Shown: positions 1 through 5,213 of the stretch, piece by piece
Numbering within the stretch: the first letter of the stretch is position 1
Layout of the letters: every line of letters starts with the position of its first letter
Assembly (NCBI GenBank): GCA_023439605.1
Contig: JAEXNS010000139.1
Span: 1-7,106 of the forward strand
Source: Bacillota bacterium
GTDB lineage: Bacteria > Bacillota > Clostridia > Oscillospirales > Ruminococcaceae
Length of the DNA: 7,106 nucleotides
Direction of reading: 5' to 3'
The notes under the pieces: model-generated
What the model was told of the DNA's origin: nothing
Databases searched by the model: none
Seen by the model: only the letters and a program-made list of their open reading frames with translations
Made by a program: the position numbers and the translations under genes

Positions 1-508
1 AGCGTATTCTTCCTCTTGAATACGGAATTATACAGTAAGTACAAAATTGATTACATCCATCTTGTATTTTAACAAAAGCACGTGTTTTATTTTCAAAAGA
101 ATATGGTGAAAGAAGTTCAAATTTATCTTCTCTTGAATAATCACCTATACTTATGATTTTTTTATTTCTATTATTTAATTCTTCTATTACCAAATCAATA
201 ATTTCATGTCTATTTTTAGTTCCTGTAATTATGTCGGCCTCCTTAATTTTTGCCGCTTCCTCTTTAAATGCTTGTGGAAAACATCCAGTCAATACAACTA
301 CTGAATTGGGATTTTCTTTTCTAATTCTTCTTAAAGTTTGCATTGTTTTTTTATCACCTGAAGAGGTAACGGTACAGGAATTTATTAAAACTACATCTGC
401 CTTTTCAGTATCCGAAATTAAAAAGCCTTTTTGTTTAAAATCCTCTTTTAAACAGTCGGTTTCATAGCTGTTAACTTTACAGCCGAAAGAAATAAAATAA
501 ACGTTCAA
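1..508 (-). CDS. mtaB: tRNA (t6A37) methylthiotransferase MtaB, N-terminal part (truncated by window edge)
   Basis: This is a radical-SAM enzyme that adds a methylthio group to t6A at position 37 of tRNAs reading ANN codons. 169 codons are visible, about 40% of a typical MtaB, and the C-terminal part lies outside the window. The protein opens MNVYFISFGCKVNSYETD. The GCKVN form points to MtaB rather than MiaB (GCQMN) or RimO. Cys10, Cys45 (NSCTV) and Cys76 (TGCFPQ) are the three N-terminal cluster ligands, and Cys152, Cys156 and Cys159 (CNQFCTYC) form the radical-SAM CxxxCxxC motif, followed by IIPYSRGR. I chose the TTG start at 508-506 because homology begins exactly there and AAGGAG (522-517) lies 8 nt upstream; no in-frame ATG fits. 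It is divergent from the HPr-like gene and has its own promoter. The family call is firm; substrate specificity is inferred from homology. Confidence 0.93.
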   Translation of the reverse strand, partial: MNVYFISFGCKVNSYETDCLKEDFKQKGFLISDTEKADVVLINSCTVTSSGDKKTMQTLRRIRKENPNSVVVLTGCFPQAFKEEAAKIKEADIITGTKNRHEIIDLVIEELNNRNKKIISIGDYSREDKFELLSPYSFENKTRAFVKIQDGCNQFCTYCIIPYSRGRIR

Positions 509-531
509 AGAAAAATCTCCTTTTTAAAATT

Positions 532-551
532 ATATTGTGCAATATTGTGCA
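532..551. repeat. Perfect 10-bp tandem repeat in the mtaB leader
   Basis: ATATTGTGCA occurs twice with no gap (532-541 and 542-551). It lies between the predicted mtaB start site and its ribosome binding site. The 10-bp period is about one helical turn, which would suit a protein binding side by side on one DNA face, but no known operator is recognised and it could be chance in AT-rich DNA. Confidence 0.6.
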
Positions 552-585
552 TACTGCTTTTTGTAAGATAATAAGCAATAATTTC

Positions 586-614
586 ATTATACTAAAGTTA
601 CAAAAAAATTTCAA
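586..614 (-). promoter_or_regulatory. Sigma-A-like promoter for mtaB
   Basis: On the minus strand, -35 TTGAAA (614-609) and -10 TATAAT (591-586) are separated by exactly 17 nt. The predicted transcript starts near 579 and has a leader of about 70 nt before the TTG codon. The call rests on consensus match and position only. Confidence 0.72.
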
Positions 615-618
615 TCAC

Positions 619-647
619 TTGACTATTAATATTTTTGATGTTATATT
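619..647 (+). promoter_or_regulatory. Sigma-A-like promoter for the HPr-like gene
   Basis: -35 TTGACT (619-624), a 17-nt spacer and -10 TATATT (642-647) each match consensus at five of six positions. The predicted start is near 654, giving a leader of about 100 nt. The -35 box is four bases from the -35 box of the divergent mtaB promoter, so a single bound regulator could affect both. Confidence 0.68.
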
Positions 648-664
648 TAATTTTGGTTAATTGT

Positions 665-743
665 ATTTGATAAACTAATAGATGTTAAAAAAACACAAAT
701 TAGTTTAAATTTATTGGAGTTAATATTTTATCAAATTTTTTTT
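665..743 (+). promoter_or_regulatory. Leader with overlapping inverted repeats before the HPr-like gene
   Basis: Segment 665-674 (ATTTGATAAA) is perfectly complementary to 727-736, and segment 671-679 (TAAACTAAT) is perfectly complementary to 699-707. The two pairings share bases 671-674, so they compete or combine as a nested stem. The last arm is followed at once by a T run (737-743) and then the GGAGG ribosome binding site (744-748). This resembles an attenuator or an RBS-masking leader. All stems are A/T-rich, so stability is doubtful. Confidence 0.35.
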
Positions 744-757
744 GGAGGCCTTAAGCT

Positions 758-985
758 ATGATAGAAAAAAATATCTGCTTGTCTAGTGTAAATGATGTAA
801 AGCTTTTTGTAAATGAGGTGTCAAAGTTTAAATTTCAAATAGATTTATTATCTGGGAAGTATGCTGTTGATGCAAAATCAATAATGGGTGTATTTAGTTT
901 GGATTTGGCATGTCCTATAAAAATGATTGCACATACAGATGATCCTAATTTTTTGCAAAAAATCAATAAATATAAAATAGAATAG
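758..985 (+). CDS. HPr-like protein lacking the catalytic histidine
   Basis: This is a 75-residue protein of the HPr (PTS phosphocarrier) fold, slightly shorter than the usual 85-90. The diagnostic part is KSIMGVFSLDL (residues 40-50), matching the KSIMGVMSLG segment around the regulatory Ser46 of Bacillus HPr; Ser41 is its equivalent. The usual GLHARPA segment with phosphorylatable His15 is absent: the corresponding stretch reads CLSSVNDVKLF and contains no His. It therefore should not carry phosphate from Enzyme I to sugar permeases. By analogy with Bacillus Crh, which also lacks the His but keeps the Ser, a regulatory role through HPr kinase is possible; this is inference. The start is supported by GGAGG (744-748) 9 nt upstream. 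No terminator is visible before pgi 138 nt downstream, so read-through into pgi is plausible. Confidence 0.75.
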   Translation: MIEKNICLSSVNDVKLFVNEVSKFKFQIDLLSGKYAVDAKSIMGVFSLDLACPIKMIAHTDDPNFLQKINKYKIE

Positions 986-1013
986 CATGTAGTTTTAAAC
1001 AAATTTAATGTAG

Positions 1014-1079
1014 TATAATTATTTAAAATGTACAATAATGTCTATTTTGCTTGCAAAAACATGTTTTATATAGTAAAAT
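1014..1079 (+). promoter_or_regulatory. Candidate promoters upstream of pgi
   Basis: The better candidate is TTGCAA (1051-1056), a 17-nt spacer and TAAAAT (1074-1079), giving a leader of about 38 nt. A second perfect -10 hexamer, TATAAT, lies at 1014-1019 but has only a poor -35 (AGTTTT at 991-996). Either or both may serve pgi in addition to read-through from the HPr-like gene. Confidence 0.45.
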
Positions 1080-1123
1080 TATAATAATAGCTTATATGCT
1101 TATTTAGATGGAGGAAGTTTACC

Positions 1124-2458
1124 ATGGCATTAAAACTTAATACAAAATATATCGAGAGTTTTATTAATGAAGATGAGTTAGCAGGAGTTAAATCTCAAGT
1201 AGAATTAGCAACTGCAACATTACATAATAAAACAGGTTTAGGCAACGATTTTCTTGGGTGGTTAGAGTTACCTGAAAATTATGACAAAGATGAGTTTGAA
1301 AGAATAAAAAAGGCAGCTGAAAAAATTAAATCTAATTCTGAAATACTAATAGTTATTGGTATAGGCGGTTCATATCTAGGTGCGAGAGCTGCAATAGATT
1401 TATTAAAATCACCTTTTTACAATAATTTATCAAAAAATACTCCTGACATTTATTTTGTAGGAAACAACATTAGTCCTACATATTTAAATCAAGTTATATC
1501 TCTTTGTGAAGGAAAAGATTTTTCTGTAAATGTTATTTCAAAATCAGGTACAACAACTGAACCAGCATTGGCGTTCAGAATTTTCCGTGACATGGTTGAG
1601 AAGAAATATGGTAAAGATGGTGCAAAAGATAGAATTTTCTGCACAACAGATAAATCAAGAGGAACTTTAAAACAACTTGCAGATACTGAAGGCTATGAGA
1701 CTTTTGTTATAGCTGATGATGTTGGAGGACGTTTTTCTGTGCTTACAGCTGTTGGTTTATTGCCTATTGCAGTTGCAGGATGTGATATAGATGCTATTAT
1801 GGATGGAGCAAAGAAAGCACAAGAAGAATTGATGGCTGATTTTGACAACAATGATTGTTACAAATATGCAGCTATTAGAAATATATTCTACAGAAAAGGT
1901 AAAAGTGTAGAATTACTAGTTTCATATGATCCTAATTTTGCAATGATGGCAGAGTGGTATAAACAATTATTTGGAGAAAGTGAAGGAAAAGACGGCAAAG
2001 GTTTATTCCCTTCATCTGTGATTTTCTCTACAGATTTACATTCTATGGGACAGTTTATTCAGGATGGTTCAAGAATTATGTTTGAGACCGTTGTGGATAT
2101 TAAAAACGTTCAACAGGATTTATTTTTAAAAAATGATGAACAAAACTTAGATGGTTTAAACTTCCTTACAAATCAGAACATGTCTGTTGTGAATAGAAAA
2201 GCATTTGAAGGAACAATTTTAGCTCATACAGAGGGTGGCGTACCAAATTTAGTTTTAGAACTTGAAGATACAAAAGAATTTAGCTTTGGATACATGGTAT
2301 ATTTCTTTGAGAAAGCTTGTGCAGTGTCTGGTTATATGTTAGGTGTAAATCCATTCAATCAGCCAGGTGTTGAAAGTTATAAAGCAAACATGTTTGCTTT
2401 ATTAGGTAAGCCAGGTTATGAAGATAAAAAGGCAGAACTAGAAGCTAAACTAGGGTAA
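1124..2458 (+). CDS. pgi: Glucose-6-phosphate isomerase
   Basis: This cytoplasmic enzyme interconverts glucose 6-phosphate and fructose 6-phosphate in glycolysis and gluconeogenesis. The 444 residues match the compact Bacillus/Clostridium type (about 450) rather than the roughly 550-residue enterobacterial type. Visible in order are the phosphate-binding GIGGSYLG (79-86), SKSGTTTEPA (139-148), the family signature VGGRFSVLTAVGLLP (200-214), the active-site FGESEGKDGKG (283-293) with Glu285 as likely catalytic base, STDLHSMGQ (302-310) with His306, and the second signature NPFNQPGVESYK (409-420) with Lys420. The start is fixed by GGAGG (1110-1114) 9 nt upstream of ATG. The gene ends in a double stop (TAATAA). 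A P-loop gene follows after 40 nt with no terminator between, so the two are probably co-transcribed. Nothing appears missing or damaged. Confidence 0.98.
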   Translation: MALKLNTKYIESFINEDELAGVKSQVELATATLHNKTGLGNDFLGWLELPENYDKDEFERIKKAAEKIKSNSEILIVIGIGGSYLGARAAIDLLKSPFYNNLSKNTPDIYFVGNNISPTYLNQVISLCEGKDFSVNVISKSGTTTEPALAFRIFRDMVEKKYGKDGAKDRIFCTTDKSRGTLKQLADTEGYETFVIADDVGGRFSVLTAVGLLPIAVAGCDIDAIMDGAKKAQEELMADFDNNDCYKYAAIRNIFYRKGKSVELLVSYDPNFAMMAEWYKQLFGESEGKDGKGLFPSSVIFSTDLHSMGQFIQDGSRIMFETVVDIKNVQQDLFLKNDEQNLDGLNFLTNQNMSVVNRKAFEGTILAHTEGGVPNLVLELEDTKEFSFGYMVYFFEKACAVSGYMLGVNPFNQPGVESYKANMFALLGKPGYEDKKAELEAKLG

Positions 2459-2498
2459 TAAAATATTTAGTCTATTAAGACAGAATGGAGAACATATT

Positions 2499-2906
2499 AT
2501 GATTAAATTAATAACAGGAAAAAAAGGAACAGGTAAAACAAAAGTATTAATAGGAAAAATTAATGAAGCAGTAAAAACAACAAATGGTTTCTTGGTTTGT
2601 ATAGAAAAAGGTGAAAACATAAGAAAAGAAATCAGCTATAAAGTTAGATGGTGTGATGCTGATTATTTTGCAGTAAATAGCTATGATTCTTTTTATGGTT
2701 TTGTTGCAGGTATGTTAGCAGGAAACTATGATATAAAAGAAATTTTTGTTGATGGAATTTTAAAGATAGCTGGTCCAGATTTAGAAGAATTATCTATAAT
2801 GTTGGAAAAAATAGATAAATTAACTGGCGACGAAACAGATGTTCTTTTAACTCTTTCTGTTGATGATTCAGAGGTACCAGAAAGAATCAAAAAGTTTATC
2901 GTTTAA
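2499..2906 (+). CDS. Small P-loop NTP-binding protein of unknown function
   Basis: This 135-residue protein has a Walker A motif GKKGTGKT at residues 7-14, immediately after a short first strand (MIKLIT). A hydrophobic strand ending in acid, EIFVDG (81-86), is a likely Walker B. A second strand, DVLLTLSVDDSEVPE (113-127), resembles the sensor strand of AAA/RecA-like NTPases. It has no signal peptide, no membrane segment and no added domain, so it is a minimal single-domain P-loop protein. Similar short clostridial proteins are often labelled simply ATP-binding. The substrate and role are not evident. GGAG (2487-2490) lies 8 nt before ATG. It sits between pgi and the yceD promoter, probably in the pgi transcript. 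Nucleotide binding is well supported; catalysis is inference. Confidence 0.85.
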   Translation: MIKLITGKKGTGKTKVLIGKINEAVKTTNGFLVCIEKGENIRKEISYKVRWCDADYFAVNSYDSFYGFVAGMLAGNYDIKEIFVDGILKIAGPDLEELSIMLEKIDKLTGDETDVLLTLSVDDSEVPERIKKFIV

Positions 2907-2917
2907 TAAAAAAACTA

Positions 2918-2946
2918 TTGACAACAAATCAATAATTCGTTATAAT
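2918..2946 (+). promoter_or_regulatory. Perfect-consensus sigma-A promoter of yceD-rpmF
   Basis: -35 TTGACA (2918-2923) and -10 TATAAT (2941-2946) are both exact consensus with the ideal 17-nt spacer. The start is predicted near 2953, leaving a short leader of about 26 nt before the yceD ATG. This is the strongest promoter in the window, as expected for a ribosomal protein gene. Confidence 0.9.
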
Positions 2947-2978
2947 ATAATTTGTGATGCTCTAAGGAAGTAAAAGTT

Positions 2979-3425
2979 ATGGTAATTAATTTAAGACATG
3001 CATTTAATGTTGAAGGTAGTCAAAAAAGTTTTGACTTTGAAATTCCTCTTGAGGAACTATCAAATATAAACGGATATGATTTTATTACGCCCATAAAAGT
3101 TAAGGGTGTCATAAACAATCGTACTAGCGTAGTTACTGTTAATTTTACAACAGATTTCACATTGAAACTTATTTGTGATAGATGCTTAAAAGAACTTGAT
3201 AGAAGTTACTTTTATGAGTTTGAACATATAGTTGTTAAAAATGTAAATAATGACAATGATGATTACATTGTTGCTGTTGATGAGAGCATTGATTTAAATA
3301 ATATTGCTACTTCGGATTTGCTTTTACAGTTACCTTCTAAAAATCTTTGTGATGAAAGTTGTAAGGGTTTATGTACTAGCTGTGGCTGTGATTTAAATGA
3401 AGAGGGATGTAATTGCATTAAATAA
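2979..3425 (+). CDS. yceD: YceD/DUF177 family protein (ribosome-linked, Cys-rich)
   Basis: This 148-residue protein belongs to the DUF177/YceD family, which is usually encoded directly before rpmF; in E. coli the family has been tied to 23S rRNA accumulation. The middle carries CDRC (Cys66, Cys69) in the characteristic LICDRCLKEL context. The C-terminus has LPSKNLCDESCKGLCTSC with Cys124, 128, 132 and 135, followed by GCDLN and further cysteines at 137, 144 and 146. This Cys-rich tail is typical of Firmicute members and may bind zinc; that is inference. AAGGAAG (2964-2970) lies 8 nt before ATG. rpmF follows after 41 nt with no terminator between, so the two form a two-gene operon ending at the terminator at 3663. 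Confidence 0.9.
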   Translation: MVINLRHAFNVEGSQKSFDFEIPLEELSNINGYDFITPIKVKGVINNRTSVVTVNFTTDFTLKLICDRCLKELDRSYFYEFEHIVVKNVNNDNDDYIVAVDESIDLNNIATSDLLLQLPSKNLCDESCKGLCTSCGCDLNEEGCNCIK

Positions 3426-3466
3426 TTTTAAGTAATAATGATACTTATGCTTAAGGAGGTTAAATA

Positions 3467-3649
3467 ATGGCTGTACCAAAGAGAAAAACATCCAAAGCTA
3501 GACGAGATAAAAGACGTTCTAATGTTTGGAAATTAGATGCTCCTGCATTTAGTAAATGTTCAAATTGTGGTGGATTAACATCTCCACATAAAGTTTGTAA
3601 AACTTGTGGTTTTTACAAGGGTGTAGAAGTAATTAAGAAGGAAGCGTAA
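3467..3649 (+). CDS. rpmF: 50S ribosomal protein L32
   Basis: This is a complete 60-residue L32 of the large ribosomal subunit. The N-terminus MAVPKRKTSKARRDKRRS is the family hallmark: a basic rRNA-contacting tail. A zinc ribbon follows, with Cys31-x2-Cys34 and Cys44-x2-Cys47, so this is the zinc-dependent form and not the Cys-less form expressed in zinc shortage. The ribosome binding site AAGGAGG just before ATG is near-ideal, suiting high expression. It is the last gene of the yceD-rpmF transcript. Unlike many Firmicutes and E. coli, no plsX follows; a strong terminator comes instead. Confidence 0.98.
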   Translation: MAVPKRKTSKARRDKRRSNVWKLDAPAFSKCSNCGGLTSPHKVCKTCGFYKGVEVIKKEA

Positions 3650-3662
3650 TTACGACTTTCTC

Positions 3663-3702
3663 AAAATTAGAGGAGGAGAAATCTTCCTCTAATTTTTTGT
3701 TG
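3663..3702 (+). terminator. Intrinsic terminator after rpmF
   Basis: A 15-bp stem pairs 3663-3677 with 3682-3696 (one G-U pair) and is capped by a GAAA tetraloop (3678-3681). The T run 3693-3698 follows, partly paired with the A-rich foot of the stem. It begins 14 nt after the rpmF stop. It isolates the ribosomal-protein operon from the structured RNA and the DUF512 operon downstream. Confidence 0.95.
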
Positions 3703-3729
3703 TACATGTTTTATTATAAAAACTAATGT
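3697..3729 (+). promoter_or_regulatory. Probable promoter region of the structured RNA / DUF512-der-plsY operon
   Basis: A promoter is needed here because of the strong terminator just upstream. Two weak readings exist. TATAAA (3715-3720) has no good -35 but would start transcription near 3727, where the RNA's closing stem begins. TTGTAC (3700-3705) with ACTAAT (3722-3727) at 16 nt would start near 3734. Neither is close to consensus. Confidence 0.35.
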
Positions 3730-3860
3730 TACAATTCAGCCCCTAAAGGCAAAGTTTACGTTTTTGCAAGAGGGTCGACTCTGTGGAGGACCGAGCTTTC
3801 CGATCGGTCCTGGACCTTGGTGAAAACATATCTTTCCTTACATATGGCTGAATGGTAGCG
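3727..3860 (+). ncRNA. Unclassified structured RNA, probable 5' leader of the DUF512-der-plsY operon
   Basis: A long closing stem brackets the element: 3734-3741 (ATTCAGCC) pairs perfectly with 3846-3853 (GGCTGAAT). Beyond one A/G mismatch it continues with 3727-3732 pairing to 3855-3860, including two G-U pairs. Inside, 3788-3794 (GGACCGA) pairs perfectly with 3804-3810 (TCGGTCC) around a 9-nt loop, extended by GGTC 3773-3776 with GACC 3813-3816. The remaining interior has alternatives: local hairpins GCAAA 3749-3753/TTTGC 3763-3767 and AGAG 3769-3772/CTCT 3779-3782, or a rod formed by AAGG 3746-3749/CCTT 3836-3839 and GTTTT 3760-3764/AAAAC 3823-3827. Bases 3771-3820 are 62% G+C in otherwise AT-rich DNA. 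No ORF, and no terminator before the gene at 3903, argue for a cis leader. I do not recognise a riboswitch, T-box, SRP, tmRNA or RNase P signature. A 6S-like rod cannot be excluded. Confidence 0.72.
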
Positions 3861-3902
3861 GTTTATAAAGTTTAATTATTAGTTTATGAAAGGTCAAATG
3901 TA

Positions 3903-5195
3903 ATGGTTGAAATTACTGGAGTTTTAAAAGGTTCATTTGCTTATAAAGCGAAAATTTTTTCAAATGATGTTTTGATTTCTATAAATAATCATGAAATAAA
4001 AGATGTTTTGGATTATATGTTTTATTCATCGGAAAGTAAATTAAATTTGAAAATATTAAGAGCAGAAGAAGTTTTTGAGTTTAATATAACTAAAGGTGAA
4101 TATGATGATTTAGGTCTTGAATTTGATAGTTTTTTAATGGACGATAAAAAAAGTTGTCATAACAAATGTGTGTTTTGTTTTATTGACCAAATGCCTAAAG
4201 GAATGAGAGAAACATTATATTTTAAAGATGATGATGCAAGATTATCTTTTTTACATGGAAACTATGTTACGTTGACTAACTTAAAGCAAGAAGATGTTGA
4301 TAGAATAATTAACATGAAATTAAATATAAATATTTCAGTGCATACTACAAACTCAGAATTAAGATGTAAAATGATGAATAATCGTTTTGCAGGAGAAAAG
4401 TTAGTATATTTAAAACAAATGAGTGATGCAGGAATAAAGATGAACTGTCAAATAGTTTTGTGTCCTGGATTGAATGATGGTGAAGAATTAAATAAAACAC
4501 TTAGTGATTTAGGAATGTTTATGCCAAATATTCAAAGTATTGCAGTTGTTCCTGTTGGATTATCAAAATTTAGAGAGGGTTTATACCCACTTAAATCATT
4601 TACAAGAGAAACTGCTGAATTAGCTTTAAATCAAATTTTAGAATTTCAAAAGTATTTTTTGGGGAAATACAGTACAAGATTGGTATTCCCTTCAGATGAA
4701 TTTTTTTTGTTAGCTAGAAAAGAAATTCCTGAGGCAAGCTTTTATGAGGAATATCAACAATATGAAAATGGAGTCGGTATGCTCAGATCTTTTGAAGACG
4801 AGTTTAAAGATGCTTTTGAAACGGAAGAAGAAGAAAATATAGAAAAACAACTTTCAATTGCAACTGGTTATTCATCATATAATATGATTAAAAAACTAGT
4901 TGAAAAAATAAAAGTTAAATTTCCTAAAATAATTTGTAATGTTTATCCGATTAAAAATTATTTTTTTGGTGAAAAAATTACAGTTACAGGACTTATAACT
5001 GCAGGAGATTTAATTAATCAACTTGGAAAAATGCCTTTGGGTGATGAATTGCTAATATCTTCGTCAATGTTAAAAAGGGATGAACCAATTTTTTTGGATG
5101 ATTATACAGTTATGGAAGTTGAAGAAAAGTTAAAAGTCAAAATAAAAGTAGTGTCTAATGATGGATATGATTTTTTAGATAGTATTTTGCGTTAA
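3903..5195 (+). CDS. PDZ / radical-SAM / DUF512 protein of unknown function
   Basis: This 430-residue protein has three parts. A PDZ-like domain occupies about residues 1-65 (GVLKGSFAYKAKIFSNDVLISINNHEIKDVLDY). A radical-SAM core has the CxxxCxxC motif at Cys85, Cys89 and Cys92 (SCHNKCVFCFIDQMPKGMR), followed by LSFLHGNYVTLTNL and the strand ISVHTT. A C-terminal DUF512 region runs from about residue 220 to the end, with FPSDEFFLLA, the YEEYQQYENGVGMLR segment, and a late TVTGLITAGDL. The family is widespread in Clostridia and cyanobacteria and has no established reaction; cleavage of SAM by a 4Fe-4S cluster is expected. AAAGG (3889-3893) is 9 nt before ATG. It follows the structured RNA and precedes der by 18 nt, so a link to ribosome or RNA maturation is conceivable but unproven. 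Length and motifs look intact. Confidence 0.93.
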   Translation: MVEITGVLKGSFAYKAKIFSNDVLISINNHEIKDVLDYMFYSSESKLNLKILRAEEVFEFNITKGEYDDLGLEFDSFLMDDKKSCHNKCVFCFIDQMPKGMRETLYFKDDDARLSFLHGNYVTLTNLKQEDVDRIINMKLNINISVHTTNSELRCKMMNNRFAGEKLVYLKQMSDAGIKMNCQIVLCPGLNDGEELNKTLSDLGMFMPNIQSIAVVPVGLSKFREGLYPLKSFTRETAELALNQILEFQKYFLGKYSTRLVFPSDEFFLLARKEIPEASFYEEYQQYENGVGMLRSFEDEFKDAFETEEEENIEKQLSIATGYSSYNMIKKLVEKIKVKFPKIICNVYPIKNYFFGEKITVTGLITAGDLINQLGKMPLGDELLISSSMLKRDEPIFLDDYTVMEVEEKLKVKIKVVSNDGYDFLDSILR

Positions 5196-5213
5196 AAAAA
5201 GGATGTGAAAATT

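Noticed and set aside
153..467. 104-codon plus-strand open frame
   Set aside because: It is antisense to mtaB, whose minus-strand frame contains all the family motifs; no ribosome binding site or recognisable product.
835..1035. 66-codon minus-strand open frame
   Set aside because: It mostly overlaps the HPr-like gene on the other strand and resembles nothing recognisable.
2470..2481. GTCT-ATTA-AGAC hairpin after pgi
   Set aside because: Only 4 bp with no T tract, so it is not a terminator and is likely chance.
3769..3782. T-arm-like sequence (GGTCGA loop with CTCT) suggesting a tRNA
   Set aside because: No acceptor stem, anticodon arm or D arm can be built around it; the stem is only 4 bp.
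3734..3865. Similarity to c-di-GMP-I riboswitch fragments (GGCAAA, GGTAGCGG)
   Set aside because: The order, spacing and paired elements of that riboswitch are not reproduced; only short words match.
5205..5213. GTG start for der, three codons upstream of the ATG
   Set aside because: The GTG is part of the ribosome binding site AAAGGATGTG, and typical Der proteins begin close to the ATG at 5214.
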